Positions 33,562-41,574 of a DNA stretch of 64,000 nt are shown here, piece after piece (position 1 is the first letter of the stretch; every line of letters begins with the position of its first letter). The stretch is from assembly GCF_900096975.1 (NCBI RefSeq), contig NZ_FMYQ01000017.1:1-64000 (forward strand), read 5' to 3'. Position numbers and translations under genes: made by a program. The notes under the pieces were generated by a model. It had not been told where the DNA came from. It did no database searches and saw only the letters and a list, made by a program, of their open reading frames with translations. This stretch comes from Paraburkholderia lycopersici (GTDB taxonomy: Bacteria > Pseudomonadota > Gammaproteobacteria > Burkholderiales > Burkholderiaceae).

Positions 33562-34446
33562 ATGGCTCAACCCCGACGTTTCGTTTTGCGCGTGCTCACA
33601 GCGGTCATCACCGGCGCGCTGATGGGCCCGCTGGCCAGCGTGCACGCGGAAGTCCCGAAGGCCGACAAGGTCGCTGCGCTGCTTCCCGAGGACATTCGCC
33701 AGGCCGGCGTGCTGCGTATCGCCGTGCCCGACATCGGCAAGCCGCTCGCCTATAAGGAAGGCAACAGCCTCAAGGGCATGGATGTGGATCTCGCCCATGC
33801 GATCGCCGAGACGATGGGCCTGAAGGCGGACATTTCGCTGATCCCGTTCGCGGCCGCGCTCACGGGGCTACAGGCGGACAAGTTCGACATCTCGTTCGGC
33901 GAGTTCTACGTGACGAACGAGCGTCTGAAAGTGGTGGACTTCGTGACGGACTGGCAGGACTACAGTTCGTTCCTTGCGCTAAAGACCGGCAAGACGAAGC
34001 TGTCCGCGCTCACGGATATCTGCGGTCATTCGGTCGGGGCGATGGCGGGCTCCGCCGAACTGGAAACGCTCAAGACGGCCGTGCCGAAATGCGGCGGGTC
34101 CGCGCCGACGGTCAGCAGTTTCCCGTCGATCAGCAATGCGGTGCTCGCGCTGCACAGCGGGCGCGTGGACGGCGTGCTGATCAATCGCGGCGGCGCGCAG
34201 GAAGCGATTCATCTGGACGACGCACTAGCGGCAACGGGCGAGATCGGCGGCGGTCCGACCGCGACCGCCATTGCGCGCAACAAGAATGCGGAGAAGCTCG
34301 GGAAGGCGCTGCAAGCCGCGTATGACCACCTCATCCAGAGCGGTGTCTACGCAAGCATTCTCAAGGCGAACGACACGGCGTACGGCGCCGCGAAAAGCGC
34401 GAGCATCTATCGCGAAGGCTCGACGCCGCCGAAGTACGGCTTCTGA
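33562..34446 (+). CDS. periplasmic amino-acid-type ABC substrate-binding protein
   Basis: A 294-residue family-3 solute-binding protein with a signal peptide (RRFVLRVLTAVITGALMG, cleavage probably after HA near residue 29). GMDVDLAHAIAETMGLKADI and FDISFGEFYVTNERLKVVDF are typical of polar amino-acid binders. It would deliver substrate to the permease/ATPase encoded 430 bases downstream. The start follows GAGGAG. Its presence at the head of the catabolic cluster suggests it binds the compound degraded, plausibly a hydroxyproline or betaine. Confidence 0.88.
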   Translation: MAQPRRFVLRVLTAVITGALMGPLASVHAEVPKADKVAALLPEDIRQAGVLRIAVPDIGKPLAYKEGNSLKGMDVDLAHAIAETMGLKADISLIPFAAALTGLQADKFDISFGEFYVTNERLKVVDFVTDWQDYSSFLALKTGKTKLSALTDICGHSVGAMAGSAELETLKTAVPKCGGSAPTVSSFPSISNAVLALHSGRVDGVLINRGGAQEAIHLDDALAATGEIGGGPTATAIARNKNAEKLGKALQAAYDHLIQSGVYASILKANDTAYGAAKSASIYREGSTPPKYGF

Positions 34447-34875
34447 TTCGCGCATTCGCTGGACATTCGCTGGAGACAGGGGACAAGGCAGTCCGCGCTC
34501 GCGCCGGACTGCCTCACAGTGGAGCGACAAAAATGAATTTTCCTCCCGGCAGTTTTCTTTAGACCCGCCCGCATTGCGGACTGGCGCCGCACGCGTCATA
34601 GACCGGGAATGACCGTGCGATAAGCGCGGTTTCACACGCTGGTATGAGCCGTATCGACGATTGTCTGCCTCCATGCAGACAAAGCTTCGTCACGCCTGTT
34701 GCCGCCGTGACGGCACAAAAGTGCCGATGGCCATACCGGGTTTTTGTCGGCTTGACGCACCTAATCTGAGGTGTCAGGATGTTCACGGCTACCGGTAACC
34801 GATTACTGGATGATGATTGAATCACGCAGATTTCCCAGGGACACCCTTGGGACGACGTTTTGGGGACGCAGAGTG
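34447..34875. other. untranslated spacer between importer genes
   Basis: The 429 bases between binding-protein and permease genes contain a strong hairpin (34487-34513) but no supported gene. Open frames here are short and lack ribosome sites. A promoter for the permease operon may lie at about 34740-34860. Confidence 0.45.
34487..34513 (+). terminator. hairpin behind the binding-protein gene
   Basis: GGCAGTCCG (34487-34495) pairs perfectly with CGGACTGCC (34505-34513). No T-run follows, so it probably acts as an mRNA 3'-end stabiliser or attenuator that lets the binding protein be made in excess of the permease. Confidence 0.6.
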
Positions 34876-35787
34876 ATGGATACGAGAAACACACTTCAAG
34901 ATCAAAAACCGATGTCCGTTGTGCCACTCAAGCATCATGGGCGCCTGGTCGCCGCTGTGGTTCTCGTGGTCGTGCTGGGCGGATTCGTAATGTCGATGGT
35001 CACGAATCCGCGCTTCAAATGGAATCTCGTTGCCCAGTACCTGACGAACGAATCCATTCTCAACGGACTCCTGACTACGGTCTGGCTCACGGTCGCGGCC
35101 ATGGCGATCGGCATCGTGCTCGGCACCATCGTCGCGCTGATGCGCATTTCCGATAATCCTGTGCTGAGCACGGTGGCGTCCGGCTACGTGTTCGTCTTTC
35201 GCGGCACGCCGCTGCTGGTGCAACTGATCTTCTGGTACAACCTCTCCGCGTTGTATCCCACGTTGACGTTGGGCTTTCCCGTCGGCCCGTCGCTCGCGCA
35301 TTTCGACGCGAACAAGGTCATCACCGTGTACGTGGCGGCGCTGCTCGGCCTCGGCCTGAACGAAGGCGCGTACATGTCCGAGATCGTGCGTTCCGGTCTC
35401 GCGGCCGTGCCCGGCGGTCAACGCGAAGCGGCCCAGGCGCTTGGGCTCTCAAGCTTCCGCGTGATGACCCGCATCATCCTGCCTCAAGCCATGCGTGTGA
35501 TCGTGCCGCCTACCGGCAATCAGCTTATCGGCATGCTCAAGACGACCTCGCTTGTCAGCGTGATCGCAATGGAAGAGCTGCTGTATTCGGCGCAACTGAT
35601 CTACACCACCAACTTTCAGACCATCCCGCTGCTGATCGTGGCATCGACCTGGTATCTGGTGCTGACCACCGTGCTGTCGATCGGGCAGAACGCGCTCGAA
35701 CGTCACTTTGGCAAGAGCGACCGTCGGACGCAAAAAAGCAAACCCATGATGGTCGAGGAAGCGACCGTTTCGAACGCCGGAATCTGA
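34876..35787 (+). CDS. polar amino-acid ABC transporter permease
   Basis: A 303-residue inner-membrane permease with an N-terminal span (about 26-48) and a HisM-type core of five spans. The core carries VFVFRGTPLLVQLIFWY and the ATPase-coupling EAA loop (GQREAAQALGLSSFRVMTRI). Only one permease gene is present, so it should work as a homodimer. The ATG at 34876 is favoured over upstream in-frame ATGs. One base separates its stop from the ATPase gene. Confidence 0.9.
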   Translation: MDTRNTLQDQKPMSVVPLKHHGRLVAAVVLVVVLGGFVMSMVTNPRFKWNLVAQYLTNESILNGLLTTVWLTVAAMAIGIVLGTIVALMRISDNPVLSTVASGYVFVFRGTPLLVQLIFWYNLSALYPTLTLGFPVGPSLAHFDANKVITVYVAALLGLGLNEGAYMSEIVRSGLAAVPGGQREAAQALGLSSFRVMTRIILPQAMRVIVPPTGNQLIGMLKTTSLVSVIAMEELLYSAQLIYTTNFQTIPLLIVASTWYLVLTTVLSIGQNALERHFGKSDRRTQKSKPMMVEEATVSNAGI

Positions 35788-35788
35788 C

Positions 35789-36583
35789 ATGATGAAAAGT
35801 TCTACGCCTAGCGCTTCGGCGCAACGCTTCGCGCTCCACGCGCGCAACGTCGAAAAATCGTATGGTCCGCTCAAGGTGCTGAAGGGCGTCGACCTCCAGA
35901 TCGAATACGGCAAGGTTGCCTGCATTCTCGGTCCGTCCGGCTCCGGTAAAAGCACCTTTCTTCGCTGCATGAATCATCTCGAACGTATCGAGAGGGGTTT
36001 CCTGCAGGTGGCTGGCGAGATGGTCGGCTATCGCGAACGCAACGACATGCTCTACGAACTCAAGCCGAGCGAGATCGCGCGGCAGCGCGCCGATGTCGGC
36101 ATGGTGTTTCAGAACTTCAATCTGTTTCCGCACATGACGGTGCTGCAGAACATCATCGAAGCGCCCATGAGCGTGCGCAAGGTGTCGAAAAAACAGGCCA
36201 TCGCCGAAGCGATGGACCTGCTCGCCAAGGTTGGCCTGACCGCCAAGGCGTCGGCGTATCCGGGCACGCTGTCGGGCGGCCAGCAGCAGCGCGTGGCGAT
36301 TGCCCGCGCACTCGCCATGAAGCCGAAGCTCATGCTCTTCGACGAACCGACCAGCGCGCTCGACCCCGAGCTCGTGGGCGAAGTGCTGAACGTGATGCGC
36401 GACCTCGCCTCCGACGGCATGAGCATGATCGTCGTCACGCACGAACTGGGCTTTGCCCGCGAAGTGAGCGACCTGGTCGTCTTCATGGATGGCGGCGTCG
36501 TCGTGGAGCAAGGCAGCCCCGAACACTTTTTCAACCATACCCAGACGGCCAGAACCAAAGCCTTCCTGAGCAGAGTCCTTTAA
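35789..36583 (+). CDS. polar amino-acid ABC transporter ATPase
   Basis: A 264-residue ATPase. Walker A is GPSGSGKST, the signature LSGGQQQRVAIARAL, Walker B LMLFDEPTSALDPE and the switch His in VTHELGFA. It belongs to the GlnQ/HisP group. A 15-residue insertion (ERNDMLYELKPSEIARQ) before the Q-loop VGMVFQNFNLFP is seen in some amino-acid and opine transporters. It follows the permease by one base and precedes the aldehyde dehydrogenase by 21 bases, making a transport-metabolism operon. Confidence 0.94.
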   Translation: MMKSSTPSASAQRFALHARNVEKSYGPLKVLKGVDLQIEYGKVACILGPSGSGKSTFLRCMNHLERIERGFLQVAGEMVGYRERNDMLYELKPSEIARQRADVGMVFQNFNLFPHMTVLQNIIEAPMSVRKVSKKQAIAEAMDLLAKVGLTAKASAYPGTLSGGQQQRVAIARALAMKPKLMLFDEPTSALDPELVGEVLNVMRDLASDGMSMIVVTHELGFAREVSDLVVFMDGGVVVEQGSPEHFFNHTQTARTKAFLSRVL

Positions 36584-36604
36584 CGATTTAACGGAGTGCT
36601 AGCG

Positions 36605-38083
36605 ATGTCGATTCCCTACACGGTGCGTACCCAGGCGTTTATCGACGGTCAGTTCGTCGATGCCGAGAACGGCGCCGTTTTCGAAAATCTCAACCCGGCC
36701 AGCGGGCAGTTGCTCAACCGCGTGGCCGCGTGCTCGGCGAGCGACGTCGACCGCGCCGTCCAGTCGGCCCGCAAGGCGTTTCAGTCGGGCGTCTGGAGCA
36801 AGATGGAGCCGCGCGAGCGCAAGCGCATCTTGCGCAAGTTCTCGGATCTGGTCGAAGCCAACGGCGCCGAGATCGCGTTGCTCGATTCCGTCGATGCCGG
36901 CAAACCGATCTCGGACTGCCAGAACCTCGACGTCCCCGACGTGGTGAACAATATTCGTTGGTATGCCGAAGCAATCGACAAGGTGTTCGGCAAGGTGTCG
37001 CCCACGGGCGAGGACAAGCTTGGTCTCATCGTGCGGGAAGCGGTGGGCGTGGTCGGCATGGTGCTGCCGTGGAATTTCCCTGCCGGCACGTTGTCGTGGA
37101 AGATCTCGCCGGCGCTGGCCGCCGGTAACTCCATCGTCGTCAAACCGGCTGAACTCGCGCCGCTTTCCACGCTGCGTATCGCCGAACTCGCTGCGGATGC
37201 GGGCATTCCCGCGGGCGTCTTCAACGTCGTGCCGGGTCTCGGTCACGTGACCGGCAAGGCGCTGGGCCTGCATCCCGACGTGGATGTCATTTCGTTCACC
37301 GGCTCCACGGAAGTCGGCCGTCACTTCCTGCGCTATGCGGCGGACAGCAATCTGAAGAAGGTCGTGCTGGAGTGCGGTGGCAAGAGCCCGCAAATCGTCA
37401 TGGCCGACGCTGCCAACCGACTCGGATCCATCGCTGAAAATCTCGCGGGCGCGGCATTCTGGAACATGGGCCAGAACTGCACGTGCGGCTCGCGCATTCT
37501 GGTGCATTCGAGCATCAAGGACGCCTTCGTCGAACTGCTCGCGAACGCGGCGAAGCAATGGACCGTGGGCCAGCCGACGGACCCGGCCAGCAAGCTCGGC
37601 CCGCTGATCGAAGCGTCGGCGTTGACGCGCGTGCTTTCGGCCATCGACCAGGCGAAGCAGGACGGCGCCTCGGTGGTGTCCGGCGGCAAGCAGGTCATGA
37701 AGGAAACGGGCGGCTGGTTCGTCGAGCCGACCATCATCGCGAACGTGGACCCGTCGAGCGCCATCGCCCAGAACGAGATTTTCGGACCGGTCGTCGCGGT
37801 CATCGCCTTCGATACCGAAGAAGAAGCCATACGCATTGCCAACGATTCGTCGTTCGGTCTGGCCGCCACGCTGTTCACCAACGACGTGAACGTGGCGATA
37901 CGCGTGGCGCGCCAGATCCAGGCCGGTACGGTCGCGGTGAATGGCTACGGCGAGGGAGACATTACGACGCCTTTCGGTGGCTACAAGACGTCGGGGTTCG
38001 GTGGTTACGACAAGGGAGTGGAAGCCTTCGATCAGTACACGCAGCTCAAGACCATTTATCTCTCGCTCGAGCTGAACGGCTAA
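36605..38083 (+). CDS. NAD(P)-dependent aldehyde dehydrogenase (PuuC/betaine-aldehyde type)
   Basis: A 492-residue classical aldehyde dehydrogenase. The catalytic Cys is in NMGQNCTCGSR, the base Glu in VLECGGKSPQ, and the cofactor pocket is LPWNFPAG and FTGSTEVGR. It resembles gamma-glutamyl-gamma-aminobutyraldehyde or betaine-aldehyde dehydrogenases more than the dioxovalerate enzyme at 25674. The ATG at 36605 is chosen for its ACGGAG site; a GTG nine bases upstream is possible. Being cotranscribed with the importer, it likely acts on an aldehyde from the imported compound. Confidence 0.91.
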   Translation: MSIPYTVRTQAFIDGQFVDAENGAVFENLNPASGQLLNRVAACSASDVDRAVQSARKAFQSGVWSKMEPRERKRILRKFSDLVEANGAEIALLDSVDAGKPISDCQNLDVPDVVNNIRWYAEAIDKVFGKVSPTGEDKLGLIVREAVGVVGMVLPWNFPAGTLSWKISPALAAGNSIVVKPAELAPLSTLRIAELAADAGIPAGVFNVVPGLGHVTGKALGLHPDVDVISFTGSTEVGRHFLRYAADSNLKKVVLECGGKSPQIVMADAANRLGSIAENLAGAAFWNMGQNCTCGSRILVHSSIKDAFVELLANAAKQWTVGQPTDPASKLGPLIEASALTRVLSAIDQAKQDGASVVSGGKQVMKETGGWFVEPTIIANVDPSSAIAQNEIFGPVVAVIAFDTEEEAIRIANDSSFGLAATLFTNDVNVAIRVARQIQAGTVAVNGYGEGDITTPFGGYKTSGFGGYDKGVEAFDQYTQLKTIYLSLELNG

Positions 38084-38100
38084 CGCATCTTTTCATCCAG

Positions 38101-38130
38101 GCGCGGGAAAGCTAACGCGCTTTCCCGCGC
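38101..38130. terminator. long perfect hairpin after the aldehyde dehydrogenase
   Basis: GCGCGGGAAAGC pairs over twelve bases with GCTTTCCCGCGC around a six-base loop. No T-run follows, so it may be a factor-dependent terminator or mRNA stabiliser at the end of the importer operon. Confidence 0.6.
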
Positions 38131-38324
38131 AGTACTTGCAGTTCCCGGCGTGACGAACGCCGGTTGTCCTTCGCAATCGAGTGTGCTTCGCACGTGTTGA
38201 CTTCGGCTCGCAAAAGCCGAGGCCGCATCGGGCGGGAATACGCACGCCCGTCTTCATACTTAGGTATACGAAACTTATAAATAGAGAGATTAAACGTCAA
38301 CGGCAGTTCCCTCGGAGAAGAAAA

Positions 38325-39473
38325 GTGTTCAAATGCAACAAGAAAAGTATCCTCACGGCATTCGCGGCCAGCTTCGCCTGCGCGGGCGCCTATGCACAGT
38401 CGTCGGTGTCGTTGTACGGCGTGATCGACGTTGGCATCGACTTCAACAATAACAGTGGCGGACACCAGCTCTGGCACATGCAGGACGGCACCTATGACGG
38501 CATCTACGGTAGCCGCTGGGGCCTTCAGGGAACGGAAGACCTCGGCGGCGGCCTGAAAGCCGTCTTCAAGCTCGAGAACGGCTTCAACGTGATCAACGGC
38601 ACGCTCGCGCAGGGCGGCCGCGAGTTCGGGCGCCAGGCCTACGTGGGCTTGTCCAGCGACCAGTTAGGTACGGTGACCGCCGGCCGCCAGTACGAATCCG
38701 TGGTCGACTTCTACCAGCCGGTCACGATGGACGGTGCGTGGGGTGGCGCGTGGCACGCCGGCGACGTCGACAACAGCGCAAACTCGTTCCGCGTCGACAA
38801 TTCGCTCAAGTACATGAGTCCCAACATTCATGGGTTGACCTTCGGCGGCTTGATCGGCATGACCAATTCGAACTCGCCTGGTACTAGCAAGATTGGCCTC
38901 TACAGCGTGGGCGCGAGCTACAGCGGCGCTGATCTCACGGTGGGTGCCGCTTACCTTCATGTGAAGCAACCGGGCACGCTGCTGTCGGGCAATTACGTTC
39001 CCAATACGACAGGCGCGGCGGTCGGTGCGACCGGCGCGTTCAGCTACGTCGGTCAGCCGGCGAACGAGCAGATCATGGCGGTGGGCGCGACGTACAAGCT
39101 GGGGGCCGCGAGCATCGGCATCAACTATTCGAACGTGCTGTTCGGTCAGGCCAACGGCACGAATGCCACCGTGCGGTTCGCCACGTACGAGGCGTTCGGT
39201 TCGTACCAGTTCACGCCGGCTCTTTCCGCCGGGCTGGGCTATTCGTTCACGGACGGAAGCATCGGTTATTCGTCCGCCAAACCGAAGTATCACCAGATCG
39301 CCTCGACGGTCGAATACACGTTGACGAAGCGCACATTCGTCTATGCGATGGCGACCTATCAGATTGCAGCGGGCGCGGGACAACCTGCCGATATCTTTGA
39401 CGGCGTGACCGGCACGGCATCGTCGAGCAATCATCAGCTGGCCACGCGCGTGGGCATCGTTCACAAGTTCTAA
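38325..39473 (+). CDS. Gram-negative general porin (Burkholderia type)
   Basis: A 382-residue outer-membrane porin. The signal peptide reads KKSILTAFAASFACAGAYAQ and the mature part starts SSVSLYGVIDVGIDF, the standard opening of beta-proteobacterial trimeric porins. Later segments GSRWGLQGTEDLGGGLKAVF and the C-terminal phenylalanine (IVHKF) required for assembly are intact. The start is a GTG at 38325 with CGGAGAAG upstream. It closes the importer operon functionally by giving the substrate a route across the outer membrane, and ends with an intrinsic terminator. Confidence 0.93.
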   Translation: MFKCNKKSILTAFAASFACAGAYAQSSVSLYGVIDVGIDFNNNSGGHQLWHMQDGTYDGIYGSRWGLQGTEDLGGGLKAVFKLENGFNVINGTLAQGGREFGRQAYVGLSSDQLGTVTAGRQYESVVDFYQPVTMDGAWGGAWHAGDVDNSANSFRVDNSLKYMSPNIHGLTFGGLIGMTNSNSPGTSKIGLYSVGASYSGADLTVGAAYLHVKQPGTLLSGNYVPNTTGAAVGATGAFSYVGQPANEQIMAVGATYKLGAASIGINYSNVLFGQANGTNATVRFATYEAFGSYQFTPALSAGLGYSFTDGSIGYSSAKPKYHQIASTVEYTLTKRTFVYAMATYQIAAGAGQPADIFDGVTGTASSSNHQLATRVGIVHKF

Positions 39474-39531
39474 GATTTCACGCAGCCCTTCTTGCCAATA
39501 CGCGCAGGAGACTGCCGCGAAGAAGGGATTG

Positions 39532-39563
39532 GGCAGAATGCCGCGAGGCGTTCTGCCTTTTTT
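39532..39563 (+). terminator. intrinsic terminator of the porin gene
   Basis: GGCAGAATGCC (39532-39542) pairs with GGCGTTCTGCC (39547-39557), with one G-T wobble, around a GCGA loop, followed by six T residues. A group II intron begins about five bases later. Confidence 0.92.
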
Positions 39564-39567
39564 ATGG

Positions 39568-40525
39568 GTGCGCCCAGCATGGGCGCACTCCTGCGGGTGC
39601 AAGTCCCGCCATGAGCTGGTCACAGCGAATGAAGTGAAGCGCAACTGCATGAGGGCGACCGAGTGTGGGAAGGAAGCGTGGAGCGTAAATCGTGAGCCGA
39701 TGAACAAGAACTGCATAGAAGGCGCTGCCGAGCAGGGCGAGCGGGCATAAAACCGCGAAGCTCTTGTGATCAAGGAGCGCAGGCGTAGATCAGGCGGTTG
39801 TGCTGTGAAGGAGTGCGTTCTTACCTGGGGAGATCTCGCCTCGTGCCTGGCAGCGCGACGGTGTCGAACTGGAGCGGCGGGGCCATTGCTTTGCGCGCCA
39901 TGCCGACGACGCGAATGTTTATGTTCGTAGTCGCCGGGCGGGTGAGCGGGTGATGGCAATGCTGCGACGCCTGTATGGCCGGCTGCGGCTAAAGGTCAAC
40001 GAGACCAAAAGCGCAGTGGCGAGTGCGTTTGGTAGCAAGTTTCTGGGCTACGGCCCGTGGGTGGCTGCGGGCGGACTGGTCAAACGCAAGGTGGCGGCCA
40101 CACCGCTGCTGGCGTTCAAACGCCGCATTCGTGGACTGACCTGTCGCAATGGCGGGCGCAGCATGACGGCAGTCGTGGAGCAGCTACGGTCTTATGTGCA
40201 GGGTTGGAAGGCGTACTTCCGGTTGGCGCAAACGCCACGAGTCTGGTTGGAACTGGATAAATGGATGCGCCACCGGTTGCGTGCCATCCAGCTCAAACAC
40301 TGGCGCCGTGGCATCGCGATTTACCGGGAACTGCGTATGCGGGGAGCGCCGTGCGCTGTAGCGCAACAGGTGGCGGCTAACAGTCGCCGCTGGTGGCGCA
40401 ATAGTGACCGGCTGCTCAAAAGCGTGTTGACCATCGCTCACTTCGATCGGCTGAGCGTACCCCGACTCTCGTAACCTCAACTCCCCGAACCGCCCGGTGC
40501 GGACCCGCATGCCCTGTGGCAGGCG
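39568..40525 (+). mobile_element. truncated group II intron remnant (probably class C)
   Basis: The 5' end GTGCGCCCAGCATGGGCGCA and the following purine-rich ribozyme region look like a bacterial group II intron, and a domain-V-like word GAACCGCCCGGTGCGGACCC lies at 40487. Between them only the C-terminal part of the reverse transcriptase remains, so over half of the intron ORF has been deleted. The 3' strand of domain V appears shortened, ending CATGCCCTGTGGCAGG. Insertion immediately behind an intrinsic terminator is the known target choice of class C introns. The element should be unable to splice or move. Confidence 0.75.
39863..40474 (+). pseudogene. group II intron reverse transcriptase/maturase, N-terminally deleted
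   Basis: The frame resumes at ELERRGHCFARHADDANVYV, which is the palm domain of LtrA-type proteins, and continues through the maturase (GIIM) region KRRIRGLTCRNGGRSMTAV and LRSYVQGWKAYFRLAQTP to a natural stop. The fingers and most of the palm are missing. The catalytic Tyr-Ala-Asp-Asp is His-Ala-Asp-Asp (39899-39910). No plausible start exists for the fragment except a GTG at 39950, inside the domain. Confidence 0.85.
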
Positions 40526-40584
40526 CGCAGCCAGACGGCTGGCCTATGCCGATCGCTTTCTGCCGCGAACGCAAAAGCGAAAGT

Positions 40585-40617
40585 GCAAGGCGGCGCGAAT
40601 CCATCGCGCCGCCTTGC
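40585..40617 (-). terminator. intrinsic terminator of the DapA-like/epimerase operon
   Basis: GCAAGGCGGCGCG (40585-40597) pairs over thirteen bases with CGCGCCGCCTTGC (40605-40617). On the minus strand it is followed by ACTTTCGCTTTTGC, an imperfect T-run, 27 bases after the stop of the DapA-like gene. Confidence 0.75.
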
Positions 40618-40644
40618 CCCTCGAAACTACCGTCGTGCGGCGTG

Positions 40645-41547
40645 TTAGCGGGCTGCCTTCGTCAGCAGTGCCGGGTCGATCTTCGCTAGGGCGTTCTTCA
40701 AGGCCGCCAGTTGGGGCTGCGTGTAAGCCGGGACGGGCGCGCGCACCGAGCCGACACGCAGACCCAGCAATTCGCAGGCCGCCTTCACGCCGCTGTTGTA
40801 CGACGCTTGACCCAGTACGCGAATCAGCGGATTGATCTGACGCCAGATGGACGCAATCGTCGCGTCGTCTTTTGCCTGGCTCGCCTTGAAGAGCAGGGCG
40901 AGTGCCGGAGCGGCGAAGTTCGCTATGCCCATCACCATGCCGGGTGCGCCGAGCGTGAGCGCGGGCAACATGATGATGTCTTCGCCGTTGAAGAAGGTGA
41001 TCTTGTCGGCGTGGTCGTAGAGCAGTGCGTTCATCTGGCCGATGTCGGCAGACGAGTCCTTCACGTACTTTACCTGCGGAATCTCGGTGGCGAGACGCAC
41101 CAGGAAGTTGACGTTCAGATGTAGGCCCGTCGACGGCGGGAAGTTGTACGCGCAAATCGGCAGACTCGTTGCCTCCGCGACGGCGGCATAGTAAGCGAAC
41201 GCTTCTTCATACCCGATGCGTTCGTAGTACGGCGTCGCGAGCATGATGGCCGTCGCACCCGCGCGCTCCGCGTGACGGGACAGTTCGATCGCTTCTCGCG
41301 ACGACGTCGCGCCCGTATGCGCGAGCACCGTCGCGCGTCCGGCCGTTTGCTCGACGACGACGTCGACCAGCTTGATCCGCTCCTGATGCGACAACACGGA
41401 GAATTCACCGGTACCGCCGGCGGGAACGAAGCCGTCGACACCGTCCTCGATACCTTGATCCACCAGCGCGCGCAGCGCGGCTTCGTCGATTTCGCCGTGG
41501 TTGTCGAACGGGGTCACGATCGCGGAAAGTACGCCTCTCAGTGCCAT
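40645..41547 (-). CDS. second DapA-family lyase/dehydratase
   Basis: A 300-residue TIM-barrel enzyme with Schiff-base Lys163 (VKYVKDSSAD), Tyr134 (CAYNFPPST) and the carboxylate-binding GGTGEFSVLS loop. It differs strongly from the deaminase at 27393, so it is a different activity, for example a keto-deoxy sugar-acid aldolase/dehydratase or a second pyrroline-carboxylate deaminase. It lies 27 bases behind the 4-hydroxyproline epimerase on the same strand, which links it to proline-type substrates. Start at 41547 follows AAGGAA. Confidence 0.85.
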   Translation of the reverse strand: MALRGVLSAIVTPFDNHGEIDEAALRALVDQGIEDGVDGFVPAGGTGEFSVLSHQERIKLVDVVVEQTAGRATVLAHTGATSSREAIELSRHAERAGATAIMLATPYYERIGYEEAFAYYAAVAEATSLPICAYNFPPSTGLHLNVNFLVRLATEIPQVKYVKDSSADIGQMNALLYDHADKITFFNGEDIIMLPALTLGAPGMVMGIANFAAPALALLFKASQAKDDATIASIWRQINPLIRVLGQASYNSGVKAACELLGLRVGSVRAPVPAYTQPQLAALKNALAKIDPALLTKAAR

Positions 41548-41574
41548 AAGAAATTCCTTGTCGAAAGTAAAAAA

